Shown: positions 21,513 through 32,848 of the stretch, piece after piece
Position numbering within the stretch: position 1 is the stretch's first letter
How the letters are laid out: each line of letters opens with the position of its first letter
NCBI GenBank assembly: GCA_012845835.1
Contig: JABAKD010000009.1
Span: 18,425,318-18,489,317 of the forward strand
Length of the DNA stretch: 64,000 nt
Reading direction: 5' to 3'
Origin: Undaria pinnatifida
Lineage: Eukaryota > Sar > Phaeophyceae > Laminariales > Alariaceae
Notes under the pieces: model-generated
What the model saw: the letters and a program-made list of their open reading frames with translations, nothing else
The model's database searches: none
What the model was told of the DNA's origin: nothing
Program-made: the position numbers and the translations under genes

Positions 21513-23208
21513 GTGACCTGATCCGTTCGGGGTGTGATTGGTTTACTGGTGCTGTGTTGGTGCTGTGATGGTGCTGTGTTGGTGCTGTGTGCTGTTTTGG
21601 TGCTGTATACCGGTTTTGTGGTTTCTGGTTTGGGCGGCTGCTTTTAAACAACCCACCGCCCTTGTTGATCGTATTGTGTGTCTTTATGGCAACACACTGC
21701 GGGACTCAGCGGCTGCTTTAAAAATACAAAAAAATCCACCTCTCTGCTGGATCGTATTGTGCGTATATAACAACACACTGTCTTCTCGCACATACCTGGC
21801 ACATGCAGAATTCGCATACACATGCACGCAGAATTGCCGTCTGTGGCTGGTCACTAAGCAGAGGGCTCTCAGACGGCTGGTGTTGCACCGTGGCTGCCAC
21901 AAGTACAGAGCCTTGAGGGCCATGTGTGATGCTGTAGCACAGCGTCAGAGGTAGAAAAAAAGCAGAAAACATACTGGTATGGGTTCCTATGGGCTCGACG
22001 AAACGAGGTAGGCGGCAATATGGGCCTCGCTGTGTGGGTCTTTCCCGGTGCGACTACCTCCCAGATGTGAGGGGCACAACCACTCGAGAAACAATAAATA
22101 GCTAGGTGCCAATATTCTCGGTAGACAGACGGACGAAGGCAGGTTTTTCTGGCGAGAATGTGTGTTACGTGTTCAGTGCGAGGTGTAAAACACAATTCTC
22201 ACGGCTAGGTGCAATAGATACGTATGAATGTGCGACAGATGTGCTGCTGTTGCTGCTGGCTGTGTAATATGTAGCTGCGTCGTAGCAGACAGGGAGAGGG
22301 GGGGGGAACAATTGGAGTGATGGGAGAGCGTAGCGGGGTGTCGAGCAATAAGAAAAAATTGTGGGGTTTTCCATGCACCTACTCGCCTCAGCGAGGCGGG
22401 ACGCAACCCCTATAAGAAAATACCTAGCTCAGCGATGTTGAATGCTCGGAGCACCGTCACGGAGCTCGGCCGGGATCTACATATGCGTCGTACTGTAGCG
22501 ATGGCCCCCTTGCTGAACCCGCGGCCGAAATTGTGAGAAAAAGCCCTTGGCCGCCAGAGAACAGCATGACTCCCCCAAAAGGTGCATATTTTACGTAATA
22601 AGATACCTTTTGCAGTGAGTATGTGTTGCTGTGGATTGCTACTGCTGTTGTCCAGCAGTATTCTTTTTTGTCATGAAACGTTTTGGGCGTTTGGGAGCCA
22701 GAGATGGCGACCAACCAAAACCAAAGATACTTTTTGTAGACTTGGCCTTTTTGACCATGCGGTCGGTGTGAGGGGGCAGCAGCAAAATACTCCGGAGTAC
22801 CAGGTACTAAATATCTTCTCAGGTGTGGCACGGTAACGCCTTGCGTCGTAGGCTGTGCACCTTTTTTTCGCGCCCCAAAACCAAGCAGCGCCCGATGTAT
22901 GCGGTGATCGTCGTTTTTTGTGGTCACTTTTTGCCGCTCTAGCCCTTAAGAGGATTAATAATACCTTATTATGCACCCCTTTAATTCCTTCAAGTTTCTC
23001 GTTTTTGTGCCCACTTTTTCCATCTGAAGTCCGAGATTTTTTTCTCGCAGTAGTGCCTTACTTTAAACGCCTGAAATTCCATAAATCCCTTGTTTCATTG
23101 TTTTCGTTTTTTTTTCCCTCCAAAATTCCCGAAAGGGTTCATGCCTTCACCGGTATTCTGAACGCCGCCCAAACCCCTTAAACTCCTTAAAACACCGCGC
23201 GCCCGCAG
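21513..23208. other. Unassigned; should contain the 5' exon(s) of gene 1
   Basis: No repeat family is recognised apart from (GGTGCTGTG)-like runs at 21550-21600 and a GC-poor stretch at 23030-23120. Gene 1 begins at 23209 with a splice acceptor, so an upstream exon with the start codon should lie here or further left. I could not identify it. Confidence 0.35.
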
Positions 23209-23670
23209 ATCGAAAGCTACGACGTCCCGCCAGCAGTCGCCGAGGCGTACCACACGGTAGCGACCGCCGCCGGTGTCGAGGGCGTCAGCCCCGTGTACGT
23301 TGGCGCGGGAGCTATCGTAGCCTCGGGCGTCCTCCTCTTGACCTGGGGGCGCTGCGCCGGCTCAAAACCCACCAAGACCGCATCAGGTCGCGGCTCGAAA
23401 AAGAAGGCGAAGTCGAAGTCGACGAGTTCGGCGGCGAATGGAAGCGCGCATAAAAACGGCGGTATTGGGAAGGGAGGAGGGGTGCCGCCGGCGGCGGCGG
23501 GTGGGGCCGCGGCTGCTAATGGTGGTGTTGAGACGCGCGGGCTCCCTGGGAAGGAGGCTGCACCCGCTGTGGTGAAGGCTAAGCCGGCTAAGAAGGCTGC
23601 GGCGAAGGCGCCCCAGCCGAAGGCGAAGGGGAAGGGAAAGGCGGTACCAGAAGCTCCTCCTGTTATTACG
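23209..23670 (+). CDS. Gene 1, exon a: single-pass membrane protein, Lys-rich
   Basis: The exon opens after the acceptor CGCCCGCAG and closes at ATTACG before GTGAGA, both in phase 0 (154 codons). It encodes a short acidic segment (ESYDVPPAVAEAYHTV), one hydrophobic helix (about residues 28-48, GAIVASGVLLLTW) and then a long Lys/Ala/Gly/Pro-rich stretch with KKAKSKS and AKPAKKAAAKA. The layout is a short lumenal end, one membrane span and a basic tail, as in some ER membrane proteins with ribosome- or RNA-facing tails; this function is inference only. The start codon is not in this exon. Confidence 0.6.
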
Positions 23671-24035
23671 GTGAGACGTGGGAGGGAGCATTTTCGGCGG
23701 GTTCGGGGGGGGGGGGCATACTCGTTACCATGCATGGCCGTCATCTTTAGATCATAGAGGGAGCGCTTTCAGGAGGGGCGAGGGGTGGGAGTTGGGAGCG
23801 TTTGTGGCCAGCTTGGCTTGCAAGCTCCGGATGGAAGCTTGTTTCTTGGGTGGCTGGCTAGCTGAGCTTTTCTCGTCCGAGCGTTGATTCTTCCTTGCCT
23901 TTTGACGACGGCCCTGGTTGCTTGCTGCAGCAAAAGCTTTTGGACAATAAAAAATGTTGTCCTTCATAGTCCACCATCAGCATTATCGTCATCATAACCT
24001 TCGCCACCACCGTTGTCCGATAACTTCAAAAATAC

Positions 24036-24880
24036 CAGGGTAGTCCTCGGTACCGTTTTTTTTTACGGTACCAGATCGGACGGTATTGCGAAATGACGGT
24101 ACTTTTCAAACGGTTGACGGTATTTCGATTTCTCACGGTACCACTTTTGGCGGTACACGGTATCGCCGAACTTGACGGTACTTTTTCGGCGGTATCGAAA
24201 AGTGACGGTATTTTCTAGACGGTAGACGGTTTTTCGATATTTGACGGTACTTTTTTGGCGGTACTGCAAAACGACGGTACCGGTCCCGGTACTGCCAAAT
24301 TTGACGGTACTTTTTTGAGGGTACTGAAATATGACGGTTCCGCCACTGAGAAATACAGAATTACGAATGACGAAATACTTGACAGTACCTGCCGGGCGGC
24401 GATCAAGCATGCCGGCACCACCCCGCTGATGTTCCTGCATACCTATATAGAACGGACGAATAGAGGCTAGACTAATCGTCGAACCGTCAAGCTGACAAAC
24501 TCACCAGCCTCACGCGAAACAACATTTAGACATTTAGCACCAAAATAAGACAATAAAACAATACTACTACTGTAAACAATAAAACAATAAAACCTAAAAC
24601 ATGAAAACATTCAATGAAAACCATCACCCTACAATCTTTGACGGTTCTGAATATGACGGTTTTTCTAAACCGGAAACGGTACTTCGCTTATTTGACGGTA
24701 CTTTTATGGCGGTGCTGCAAAATGACGGTACTTTTTAAACGGTTGACGGTTTTTCGATTTTTGACGGTACCGCCTTTGGCGGTACACGGTTTGCCCAAAT
24801 ATGACGGTATTCCGCCGAGTACCGGGACCGACGTACAGCACGGGAAAATTACCTCGGGAATTTTCCCGAGGACTACCCTG
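24036..24880. mobile_element. hAT-C element (845 bp) in the intron of gene 1
   Basis: Termini are CAGGGTAGTCCTCGG at 24036 and CCGAGGACTACCCTG ending at 24880, a perfect 15-bp inverted repeat. The octamer AAAAATAC is exact on both sides (24028-24035 and 24881-24888). Both subterminal regions are arrays of TGACGGTACTTTTT and GGCGGTA units (24055-24370 and 24640-24810). The middle (24390-24630) is unique and starts GC-rich, then becomes A-rich. The element carries no transposase, so it would depend on one supplied in trans. Confidence 0.85.
24055..24370 (+). repeat. GACGGTA subterminal array (left); partner at 24640-24810
   Basis: Units of about 20-35 bp alternate TGACGGTACTTTT and GGCGGTA with short variable spacers, about a dozen copies on the left and eight on the right. 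They stand in the same orientation in both arrays. Confidence 0.85.
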
Positions 24881-24888
24881 AAAAATAC

Positions 24889-26421
24889 CCCCTCACTATT
24901 TCCGAGTACGAAGCTTGTCGACGATACCGTGGGTGCAGTGCAGTTCTAATAAGATTTAAGGCCGCTGCCAACAAGTTGCCGTGAAATGGACTGGGCCAGC
25001 GCCTGCCACTCTTTCTGCTGCTTCAGCGGGGAAATGCAATACACCGACGCCTAAGCGAGCTAACCCTGCGCCCCCGACACCTCCACCCCGAACTCGCCGC
25101 TACCGTGGTATGCCCTAAACCCCGATTTCCCCATTCCCGAGTCTCGCTGTCATTGAAATGTTTATGTCGAACACCTGGTATTAGGTAGGACGAAACAAGA
25201 AGGAAAGAACACCCGTTTCGTTTCGTCTATTGTCTATTGTTGTATTGGCTGCATGGTGTATGGTTGTCCGTGACGCCTGTCAGCAGTCCTCCTCCCCAAC
25301 CAGCGGCATAGTGAAAAAATCAAAACTAAAGCTCGATCAACCAAAACGAAAATGTCGATTCTGGTTTTGTCTTTTTTTGTCTCCTTGTTAAGCCACGTTT
25401 TGGGGCACAACGTGCTTGTAATTACATAGGGTATGTACAAGTGTGAGACATTTGTGCAGTGGCAAAAGGGTACTTGAAGTTTTTGTGGGAGTTTTTTTTG
25501 CCGTGGTAAGACCGGTGACAATGGAAGGCCAAGAGTTTGAAATTCCCGAAGATCCCAGCCAAACTTTGCCTGAACGGTCGCCTATGGACCCAATTTGGTA
25601 AAATTATTTTTTGAAACCTTCCAGAATTCCGGGAAAAAACGATTTCTCACGGCGATATTGGCCAACATGGGCCTGAGAATTTCTCAAGCAGATCTTGGAT
25701 TAGACGCGGCGCAATTTTTTGTTCTCCACACACTTCGTTCGACGAAATCAACGACAGCGTCGTGAACTCTGAACGTGGCGAGCTCGTTAGGGACTCCGCC
25801 CCCCCGTTGGTGTAGAGCGCTCACTCTACGGCCGGTGATTTGTGGCGGGCGCCGATCAGGCTTCTGTTGAGCACACATTTGGCGGCTGATGTGTAGAAAA
25901 CTGAGACAAAAACTCTCTATCGTCTCCCAACGGGCGAAAAACAGAATTTTGAGAGGATTTGACGGAAGACCACAGGACAACACAAGCAACCTCTCACGCC
26001 CTAGGACATGGATCGAGATAAACTTTTCAGCGCTGTCACCTACACTCATGTGACCTCGTCCGGAACAAAGAGGAGTGACCATGGGTTGTCTCTATTTCGA
26101 GATGGAGGGTCAATCGTGTTTGGTGGGCAGTGTTGCTCAAGGCTTGATGAAAAATAGACAAATTGACCTGTTGGACCGCATGACCCAAAAAAGAGCCAGC
26201 AAAAAAACATTTTGGCCATATTTTCCCCATAGCGACGTTACCCGAAATCTTTCAGCAAATAACCCCCAAAAACAGTTTGCAAACTTTTAGGCCAAACTAT
26301 CGGCTTTCCGTTGTCATACGTCTAACCGCGTTAAATAATAGTCCTTTCGCCTCCTCCTCCCTTTTTGTTTGTTCTTAATTCCCCCTGTCGGTGTCGTCAC
26401 CACGATCACACCCATACATAG
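24889..26421. other. Rest of the gene 1 intron; no gene recognised
   Basis: No repeat family or coding exon is supported. Minus-strand ORF 25684-26082 shows no motif. The intron ends with CATACATAG at 26421. Confidence 0.4.
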
Positions 26422-26769
26422 GAGGAACCAGAGGCGGCCAAGAAGAGGGTACGCAAAAAGAAGACAGCGAAGGAAGTTAAGGTGGCGGCGGCGGCGGCGG
26501 CGGCAGCCCCTAAAAAGGCAGCCAAAAAGGGCTCCAAGGCAAATGGTTCGGCGGCGGGGGGTAGCGGGGGAGGGTCCCGCTCGGGACAAAACGGGACGGA
26601 CGCTGGAGGAGCCGACCCTTGGGGAGGGCAGGCGGGTGAATGGCCGGAGGGTGGGCAGGGTGGAGGGCAGGGCGGGGAGTGGGAAACGGTTTCCCACAAG
26701 AAAAACAGGCCCCGCAAGGAGAGGCCGTCGGACGACGCGGACACCATCCCCGGAGGGGGAGGGCTCTAA
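26422..26769 (+). CDS. Gene 1, last exon: Lys-rich C-terminus
   Basis: The frame continues from 23670 in phase 0 and ends at TAA 26767-26769 (115 codons). It starts EEPEAAKKRVRKKKTAKEV, runs through an Ala/Lys block and a Gly-rich linker (PWGGQAGEW), and closes with WETVSHKKNRPRKERP. A Trp-x-Thr-Val followed by a basic cluster is common in Lys-rich cytosolic tails. Composition and codon bias match exon a, which supports joining them across the 2751-bp intron (GTGAGA...CATAG). Confidence 0.6.
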   Translation, partial: EEPEAAKKRVRKKKTAKEVKVAAAAAAAAPKKAAKKGSKANGSAAGGSGGGSRSGQNGTDAGGADPWGGQAGEWPEGGQGGGQGGEWETVSHKKNRPRKERPSDDADTIPGGGGL

Positions 26770-29270
26770 GCGGCGCGAGGGGGTTGTTTTGCTGCCCGTC
26801 CGTGGGTTGGATGATCTGATCACGCTGCTGCTGTGCCGGCGTTATGCTGCTGTGTATGCCGGTTGTGGCGGTGGCGTACTGCTACGCTAGCAGCGGCGGT
26901 GTACTGCTATATGCGCTTGCGTTGTGCTGCTAAGATGGCGGTGTGTTGTCGCGCTGGCGGCGGCGACGCACTGCTACTAGTATGCTGTCGGTGTGCTGCT
27001 ACGAGTATGATGTCGGTGTGCGGCGACGGCCGTGGAGGTGGCGTCGACGTTCGGCGTAGCGGTGGTGGGCTACCCTAGTTGTTTGCCTCGCTTTCTTACG
27101 GATGGCCCTAGTCCCCAGAGGTCCCTCCAGGTTGGTTACCCTTGCCCTTTCTCGGAGTACCGCGTGAGACTGACGCGAGATTGGCCCGAGACTGGCACAA
27201 CACTTGAGGCGCGAGAGGCGATAGTGGCACGCGCGAAGCTAAGATAAGGTCCGAGAAGTTTATCCCCACATTACAGTGTTAGTTTCAAAGCTCAGCGAGC
27301 AGGGGTGTTAAAATGCGGAGGCGTTTTTTTTTGGGGGGGGGGGAAAGGGAGTGTTTATCCTTTTACCTGCCTATCATATCAGGACAAGGGCGTGGGTGGA
27401 CGGGCGGGAGCTAAGGGAATGTCTGCACGCCTCCTCACCCGGTGTTCGTTGGCTCATCACACGGAGAGGCTGTTGCCTATCCTTTTGCCGGACTAGGTGT
27501 ACGTTTTTTTCGGGCAGGAGCTAGAATTTCCTTTGAGATCTTTTCGGGACGTGGGAGGTAGGTGACTATGGTGTAAGGGGGGGCAGGATAGGCAGGGGCG
27601 GGACTAGGGTGTGTTGGGGGCGGGGGGGAGGAGAGGGCTACATACAACAGCGCCGCCATGAGTCATAGCGAACTTTTGAGCGCGGGCGTGTTGGAAACGG
27701 ACGCGGTGCCAGCGTTAGCCGGGTCCTCTTACTTGCGTCGCAGTTTGACCCTTCGAGCGCAGGCGATAGATGAGTGAGTGCAAGTGAGTTTAGGAGAGGT
27801 CAGCCGGGTGGGGATAGCTTCCGCTGAGAACGCAGGCTGAGTTAGGTTTTTCAGTGTAGGCGACTGGTCGGCACGGTTCCGGTAGATGGCAGTGTGCTCG
27901 TGCATCTCGCGCGAAGCAACAGGCCATAAAGGACTCAGACTTACCCCGAATGTGTTGTTCGTGTCCTGTCAGGCCCTTTGGAACTGCATGCGCGATTTTG
28001 GGGACCTAAACTAGTTGAGGTGTGTGTGGGATAGTTTTCGCAGTTCTAAGTGGGTTAATCGGTGATATGTTACCCTGCAGTCGTTACTTTCCTGTTGGAA
28101 CGTATCGTACGTGGGTGATGTGTCTTCTTGGTGTTGTCTTTGCCTCGAACGAGGTTGTCTCACGCCGTCAAGCATTTCCTGGAGGGGTTCTTGAAAGTTG
28201 ATTCTGCGCTGGGGACGAACGCGTGGTATGAAGATGGCACCGTTGAAGGGCTGCGGTCGGTTATAGGCTTGTTGCATCGTTATTCCGTGGCTACAAGTGT
28301 GCCGTCTGGAGTGTGCGCGCGGCACGGCTAAGAGATTGCGCTCGTTGTTATTGCTCTGTGTGGGGCTGGTGTGAAACATCTACGTTTTTCGGACGAATGA
28401 CTTGAAATTAGTGTGGAGTATATTTTGCATTTCTAAAGAGTTAAACGAGATTTGTCGGCGAAAGCGCGGGTGCTCGTTATCCTTCACCAATTGGGGTTTC
28501 CAAATTGTTGGTCGGCCGTGCAGGACGGGGTTTTCGAGTTGTTGGTCGAGTTGTTGGTTGGCCGTGCAAGACTTTCAGGTGTTTTTTGTTTGAAAAGAGG
28601 ATTGAGGTCGATAGCGATAAGATTGCTTGCCGTTCATGGTTCGCGGAAGTTGCTACTATGTTGATTGGTCTTGCACGGTCTTCCGTTTTTTTGTTTGAGT
28701 TGTTGCTCGTTTGCTTTACTCTAGATGGTTGTGTACCAGTAGTGTAGCTTCCCTCCCTCTCCCCCCCGCTGTTTAGAGTGGAAAACTCGAAACGGCGTTT
28801 TCATCGACACACGAAATCAGATAATGTTTCCCCATTGAGGAATTGAGCGATTTATTTTTAGGAGCGATAAGGGACGAAGAAAATGTCGATTACAGGACCG
28901 GCCTGATGCAGTAACACGACGCAACGATTAGACCTACCCCTATGCCACTCCGCCCTCCGTTTTCGTAACCAAACACTTGGAGTTTGCGTTGGACAACATG
29001 ACCCCTTTCCCACTCAACCCTCCGTTTTAAATACCACGTACTTGGAGTTCGGGTGGGATGACGTTTCGAGTCCATTTAGTATTCGACTGCGCTCGATTCA
29101 GCTGTTGTTGTAAAGAAAGTTGTAAGAATGTGCTTGCCGCAGAATCCTGTTTGCTGGTGCTGCAGTTCGCCCACCCTCTAGACTGGCGATGAAATCGCGC
29201 TTTTTGTTTCATTGCGCGTTACCCGTGTCCCAAAAGGCTTGCACGCACCAAATACCGCACCAAATACCTG
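26770..29270. other. No gene recognised downstream of gene 1
   Basis: (GCT/GGCGGT)-rich sequence at 26820-27060, a G run at 27335 and C/G-rich runs at 27570-27640. Local repeats GGTCGGCCGTGCA / GGTTGGCCGTGCA lie at 28511 and 28556. ORFs on both strands at 28011-28379 have no motif. Confidence 0.4.
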
Positions 29271-29274
29271 TTTG

Positions 29275-29432
29275 TTTTTCACACTTGTACTTTCTAGCAT
29301 CTGGAAAAGCCGTGGTCACAGGTGTCGTCCCTTCTTCTCCCGGGTACTTGCCTTCAATTTTTATCGCGCATAGGGTTCAGCAAACCCACTGCTCATCGAA
29401 TTTTCATCGAGTGTTGCTAACTCACGCTGATA
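29275..29432 (-). mobile_element. S2 SINE, 3' fragment, reverse
   Basis: It contains GCCGTGGTCACAGGTGTCGT, TTGCCTTCAATTTTTATCGC and GTGTTGCTAACTCACGCT and then breaks off. The tRNA-like head is missing. Confidence 0.8.
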
Positions 29433-30060
29433 TACCCGGTACACCAGGTATAAAATAGCATGTGAAACGAGGGCGCCCGGACAGTCTTTCTTCGACACCT
29501 CACATAAAAAATTGCCAGAATGGAAAAGTAACCGGAGCGCTGTGGTCGCCGGACGATTCATGAGGAGAAAACAAGTTTTTTCTTTTTTTTTTCCCATTTC
29601 TAGATCACTTGATTTTAGAGACCGGCCCCCCCTGGGGTCTATCTGCCTGGTTGGTGAAAACCCGACGTGCTCCGTCCCGGCATAGTAGGGATGCGAGGGT
29701 CTATGATCATACGACTACGGCCATGCACAAACTGAGTACACCCCCCCCCCCTGAGGTCTCGGTCATGCTGAAAATGACCAGAAAATGACGTGAAAACCCG
29801 ACCACTTAAGAGCGCAACAAAAGCACGCCATGCCAGCATTTTACGTTATGCGAAGTCTTGTGCTGTAATAGAAATTATGGACAACTCTTCTATCATGTGG
29901 CTAAACAAAAAATAAACGCCATCACGGCGTGCGAACCGCGAATAGCAGTGGCAAAGCCACGTTCGTTCCTTTTCCTTGCCATACTTGTATTGCAGGTTTT
30001 AGGATGTAATCGTAGGTTGTACCCATGTAGTCTATATATTTATGGTCTACATAGATACCC

Positions 30061-30384
30061 GGTCGTCCCGGTGGTCTAGTGGCTACCCTCGAATACTACA
30101 ACGCTAGTAACTAGCGTTTGTCCTTGAGTTCGATTCCCACCGTGCGTGTTGAGAATTTGACTTTGTTTGCAAAAATGCAAAAGAAGGGATCATCAACAAC
30201 AGTTGAGAGCGCCTAGCTGCGTGGGTAGGCACAATTGGACGCGAGTCAACGAGGAAAGAAAAAGCGCGATAAAAACGAAGGCACGTACCGTAGTGGGGAG
30301 GGGGGAGGAGGGCCCGCTATGTGACCCCGGATCTGAGTTGCTAAGGGGAGGGAGCGCGAGAGTAGTGCGAGGATAACAAATGAG
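30061..30384 (+). mobile_element. S1 SINE, full length
   Basis: The tRNA-like head has an A box in CCCGGTGGTCTAGTGGCTA and a B box in TTGAGTTCGATTCCCACC, with a long variable-arm-like insert (AACGCTAGTAACTAGCGTT is itself a hairpin). The body matches 1-270 and 50867-51190, ending GAGAGTAGTGCGAGGATAAC. It is followed by an AAATAAAATAAAAT tail at 30385. The acceptor ends do not pair, so this is not a functional tRNA. Confidence 0.85.
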
Positions 30385-30635
30385 ATGAAATAAAATAAAA
30401 TAAATGACGTCGTTAGAATAGACTAATTATATAAATATAATAACAATACATATAGACTAGACTAGACTATATACATGAGTTTGATGTACTTGAAAAAAAA
30501 GACTGGCATGAACAAAATGAAAGGCTTCACCTCGTGGCGTGCGTGAGCTGCACTGCTGTAATAATAGAACATTCTACCGGAGGAACAATGTGGGTTCAGA
30601 CCCCAACGCTCGACGGTTGACATGATGTTCGCATG

Positions 30636-32003
30636 ATGTTTTCGCAGTACGACAACTGCAGGAACTGGCGCGGAAGAAGGACACCCCCTTGTACTTGTGC
30701 TTTATCGACCTCACCAAGACATATGACTAGTCTCCGTCGACCGAATCCTCCCGTGGTACGTCCTTGCTCGTTTTGGCGTGCCACCGAGAATGCTCGCCGT
30801 CATCCGCCAATTCCACGATGGCATGCGAGCATGCGTGCGGTTGGATGATGGGGAGTGCTCGGATACGTTTGACGTGGGGCAAGGTCTCAGGCACGGATGC
30901 GTGCTCGCGCCGCTGCTGCTGTTGTTTAACATGTTTTTCACGGCGTACTACGTGTGGCCGAGAAACTCTTCCTCGCTGATGCAGCCATCACGGACAACAT
31001 GGTGCAGCTCCAACGAAAGAAGGAGAACGGCAAGAAGAAGGGCACTTCACGCACAGGCAAAGTCGACGGGCGGGGGGGGAAGGAAGAGGAGGAGGTGCAG
31101 AGATTGTGGGGTATGCTGTACGCTGACGATGCGGGCATCGTATTGCGATCATCAGAAGGGCTGGAGAGGATGATGACGGTGATCATGACTGCGTGTTCGG
31201 CATTCGGACTTACGGTCTCCGATTCGAAAACAGAGATCATGTGCCTGCGAACCAAAGGTGGGGGTAAGGTGTCGTTCGCTATCGTTGCAGCCGGCCAGGT
31301 ATACAAACGAAAATCGAGTTTTGTGTACTTCGGCGGGGCTATCACCGCAGACAGACAAGTCTGCATCGAAATAACGCGGCGTGTTTAGAGGGCCTGGGCG
31401 TGCTTCCAGTGGTACAAGATGGAAATCTATGATCGCCCGGGTGTGCGCTTAAGGTTGAAGGTGCGGTTGCTGAAAGCCGAGGTGATCGAGACACTACTCT
31501 ACGGTTGCATGGCGTGGAGCCCGAACAAGCCTGACTATGACAGGCTACGACGGGTTCACCATTCCATGCTCCTCCGATGCCTCGGATGGCGGATACGGAA
31601 GCGCGACGACCACACCCTATTGTGCGCCGACGCGCTTGCTGAGACAGCTTCCAAGAGCATAGAGGCGATAGTGTGCAAACGGAGGATATTGTTTGCGGGA
31701 TTCGTAGCACGTATTGGGGAGGAGCGTCTGCCACAGAGGGTGATGTTTGGGGAGCTTGTTGGGGGTAAGGGCTACTCAGAGGGGCAAGAGAAGGACGGGT
31801 TGGTGCACCTGAAGGAGGATATGTCGGTCTTTGGAATGAAATTCGAAGGGTGGCGAAAGGCTGATCAGAAGGCCGGCAGATGGTTTCGGCGGGTAGAGGA
31901 AGGAGCCGAGTTTTTCATGCGGAAATGGCATGGGGCAGAGAGACAGACCTGCGGAGCGACACGCAAAGGCCGCGGCAGCGCCATCCACCATCGGCATCCC
32001 TAA
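30636..32003 (+). pseudogene. Decayed LINE reverse transcriptase
   Basis: The order of motifs is that of a non-LTR retrotransposon RT. First is FIDLTK-T-YD with an in-frame stop (about 30700-30730). After a frameshift come [14 protein letters not shown] (about 30880-30925) and, after another, the catalytic YADD in GMLYADDAG (about 31110-31145) with FGLTVSDSKTE behind it. Stop TAG at 31388 breaks the frame, but thumb-like sequence continues to 32003 (TLLYGCMAWSPNKPDYDRL, LRCLGWRIRKRDDHTL). No endonuclease domain is visible upstream. At least three lesions mean it is dead. Confidence 0.85.
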
Positions 32004-32110
32004 ACGGCCGGGGAGAGGGGGGGGCGGGGGGCAAGAGTGGAGGGGGGAGGGGGGGGACGGGGGAAGGGGGGGAGGGGAGAGGGGGGGGGGGGGGGGGGGG
32101 AAGGTACGGG
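32004..32110 (+). repeat. G-rich tract
   Basis: About 100 bases of G runs with scattered A, C and T, including a run of about 20 G at 32081-32100. It has clear G-quadruplex potential. Confidence 0.85.
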
Positions 32111-32302
32111 GGGGCGTCCTGCCCAAGAGACTGAAGTCTGGGTCCGGCCATCATCGTCTTGAAATTTGTGGGCCTTCCAATGGCCGTCACAAATTAGCGT
32201 AACGCCACCCTGACTTCTTCGCCTTGTTGTGTTTTCTCCCTAGTGCCATTGATGCACTTGATACCCTCTATGAGCCCAAGTTAGTTCCTAGGGTCTGCTA
32301 GT

Positions 32303-32460
32303 ATGACGTGTTTTCCCTTTTCCTTTCCTTGCGTCCTCTTCTTGTCTTGCCTTTTCTTGTCTTTTCTTTCCTTTCCTTTTTCGCTTTCTTTTATTTTCTT
32401 TCCTTCCTTTCCTTCCCTTTTTCTTCTCTTCTTTTCTTTTCTTTGCTTCTTTTTTTTCCC
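32303..32460 (+). repeat. Polypyrimidine (CTTTT/CCTTT) tract
   Basis: Almost pure pyrimidine from 32310 to 32460, with TTTCC and TTTCTT motifs. It lies just upstream of repeat G. Confidence 0.8.
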
Positions 32461-32585
32461 GATTGACTTGAGTCTGACGTGCGTAGTATGCGTAGTGACA
32501 GGTACTACGTGTAATATATACGTGGTAGTCTTCCCTTGGTAGCGAGCGATATAGTCGGTTTTTTCAGCGCGAGTAGTGAGACGTA

Positions 32586-32796
32586 TGCACCAGTATGGAC
32601 CTGCCACATCGTAGGCCGACTCCCGATTTCACTTTTAATATGTTTTTGGCGGAGGCATGCATTGCGTCAGCTGTGGTATATGCGTGTATCATACCACCTT
32701 CGGATTATGTTTTTTCTCTGGGGTATTCCTCAGCTCCAGAGTGACTGGAGCCTGTCCTGTGACCACGGACTTTGTGATTATGCGAGTTAACGTGAG

Positions 32797-32826
<30 letters not shown>
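32586..32826 (+). mobile_element. Repeat G, with (AAC)n tail
   Basis: The order of blocks is GCACCAGTATGGACCT, GACTCCCGATTTCACTT, ATTGCGTCAGCTGTG, GAGTGACTGGAGCCTGTCC, TGTGACCACGGACTT, and then a (AAC)n tail at 32797-32825. Reverse copies at 48523-48810 and 61560-61856 carry the same blocks and a GTT-type repeat at the matching end. A short element with a fixed triplet tail resembles a SINE or a LINE 3' end. Confidence 0.75.
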
Positions 32827-32827
<1 letters not shown>

Positions 32828-32848
32828 GCGTTGTGCCCTGCCTGGTAT

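Noticed and set aside
30061-30150. Functional tRNA gene (S1 head)
   Set aside because: A and B boxes are present but the acceptor ends do not pair, and the segment is followed by a conserved SINE body in three copies.
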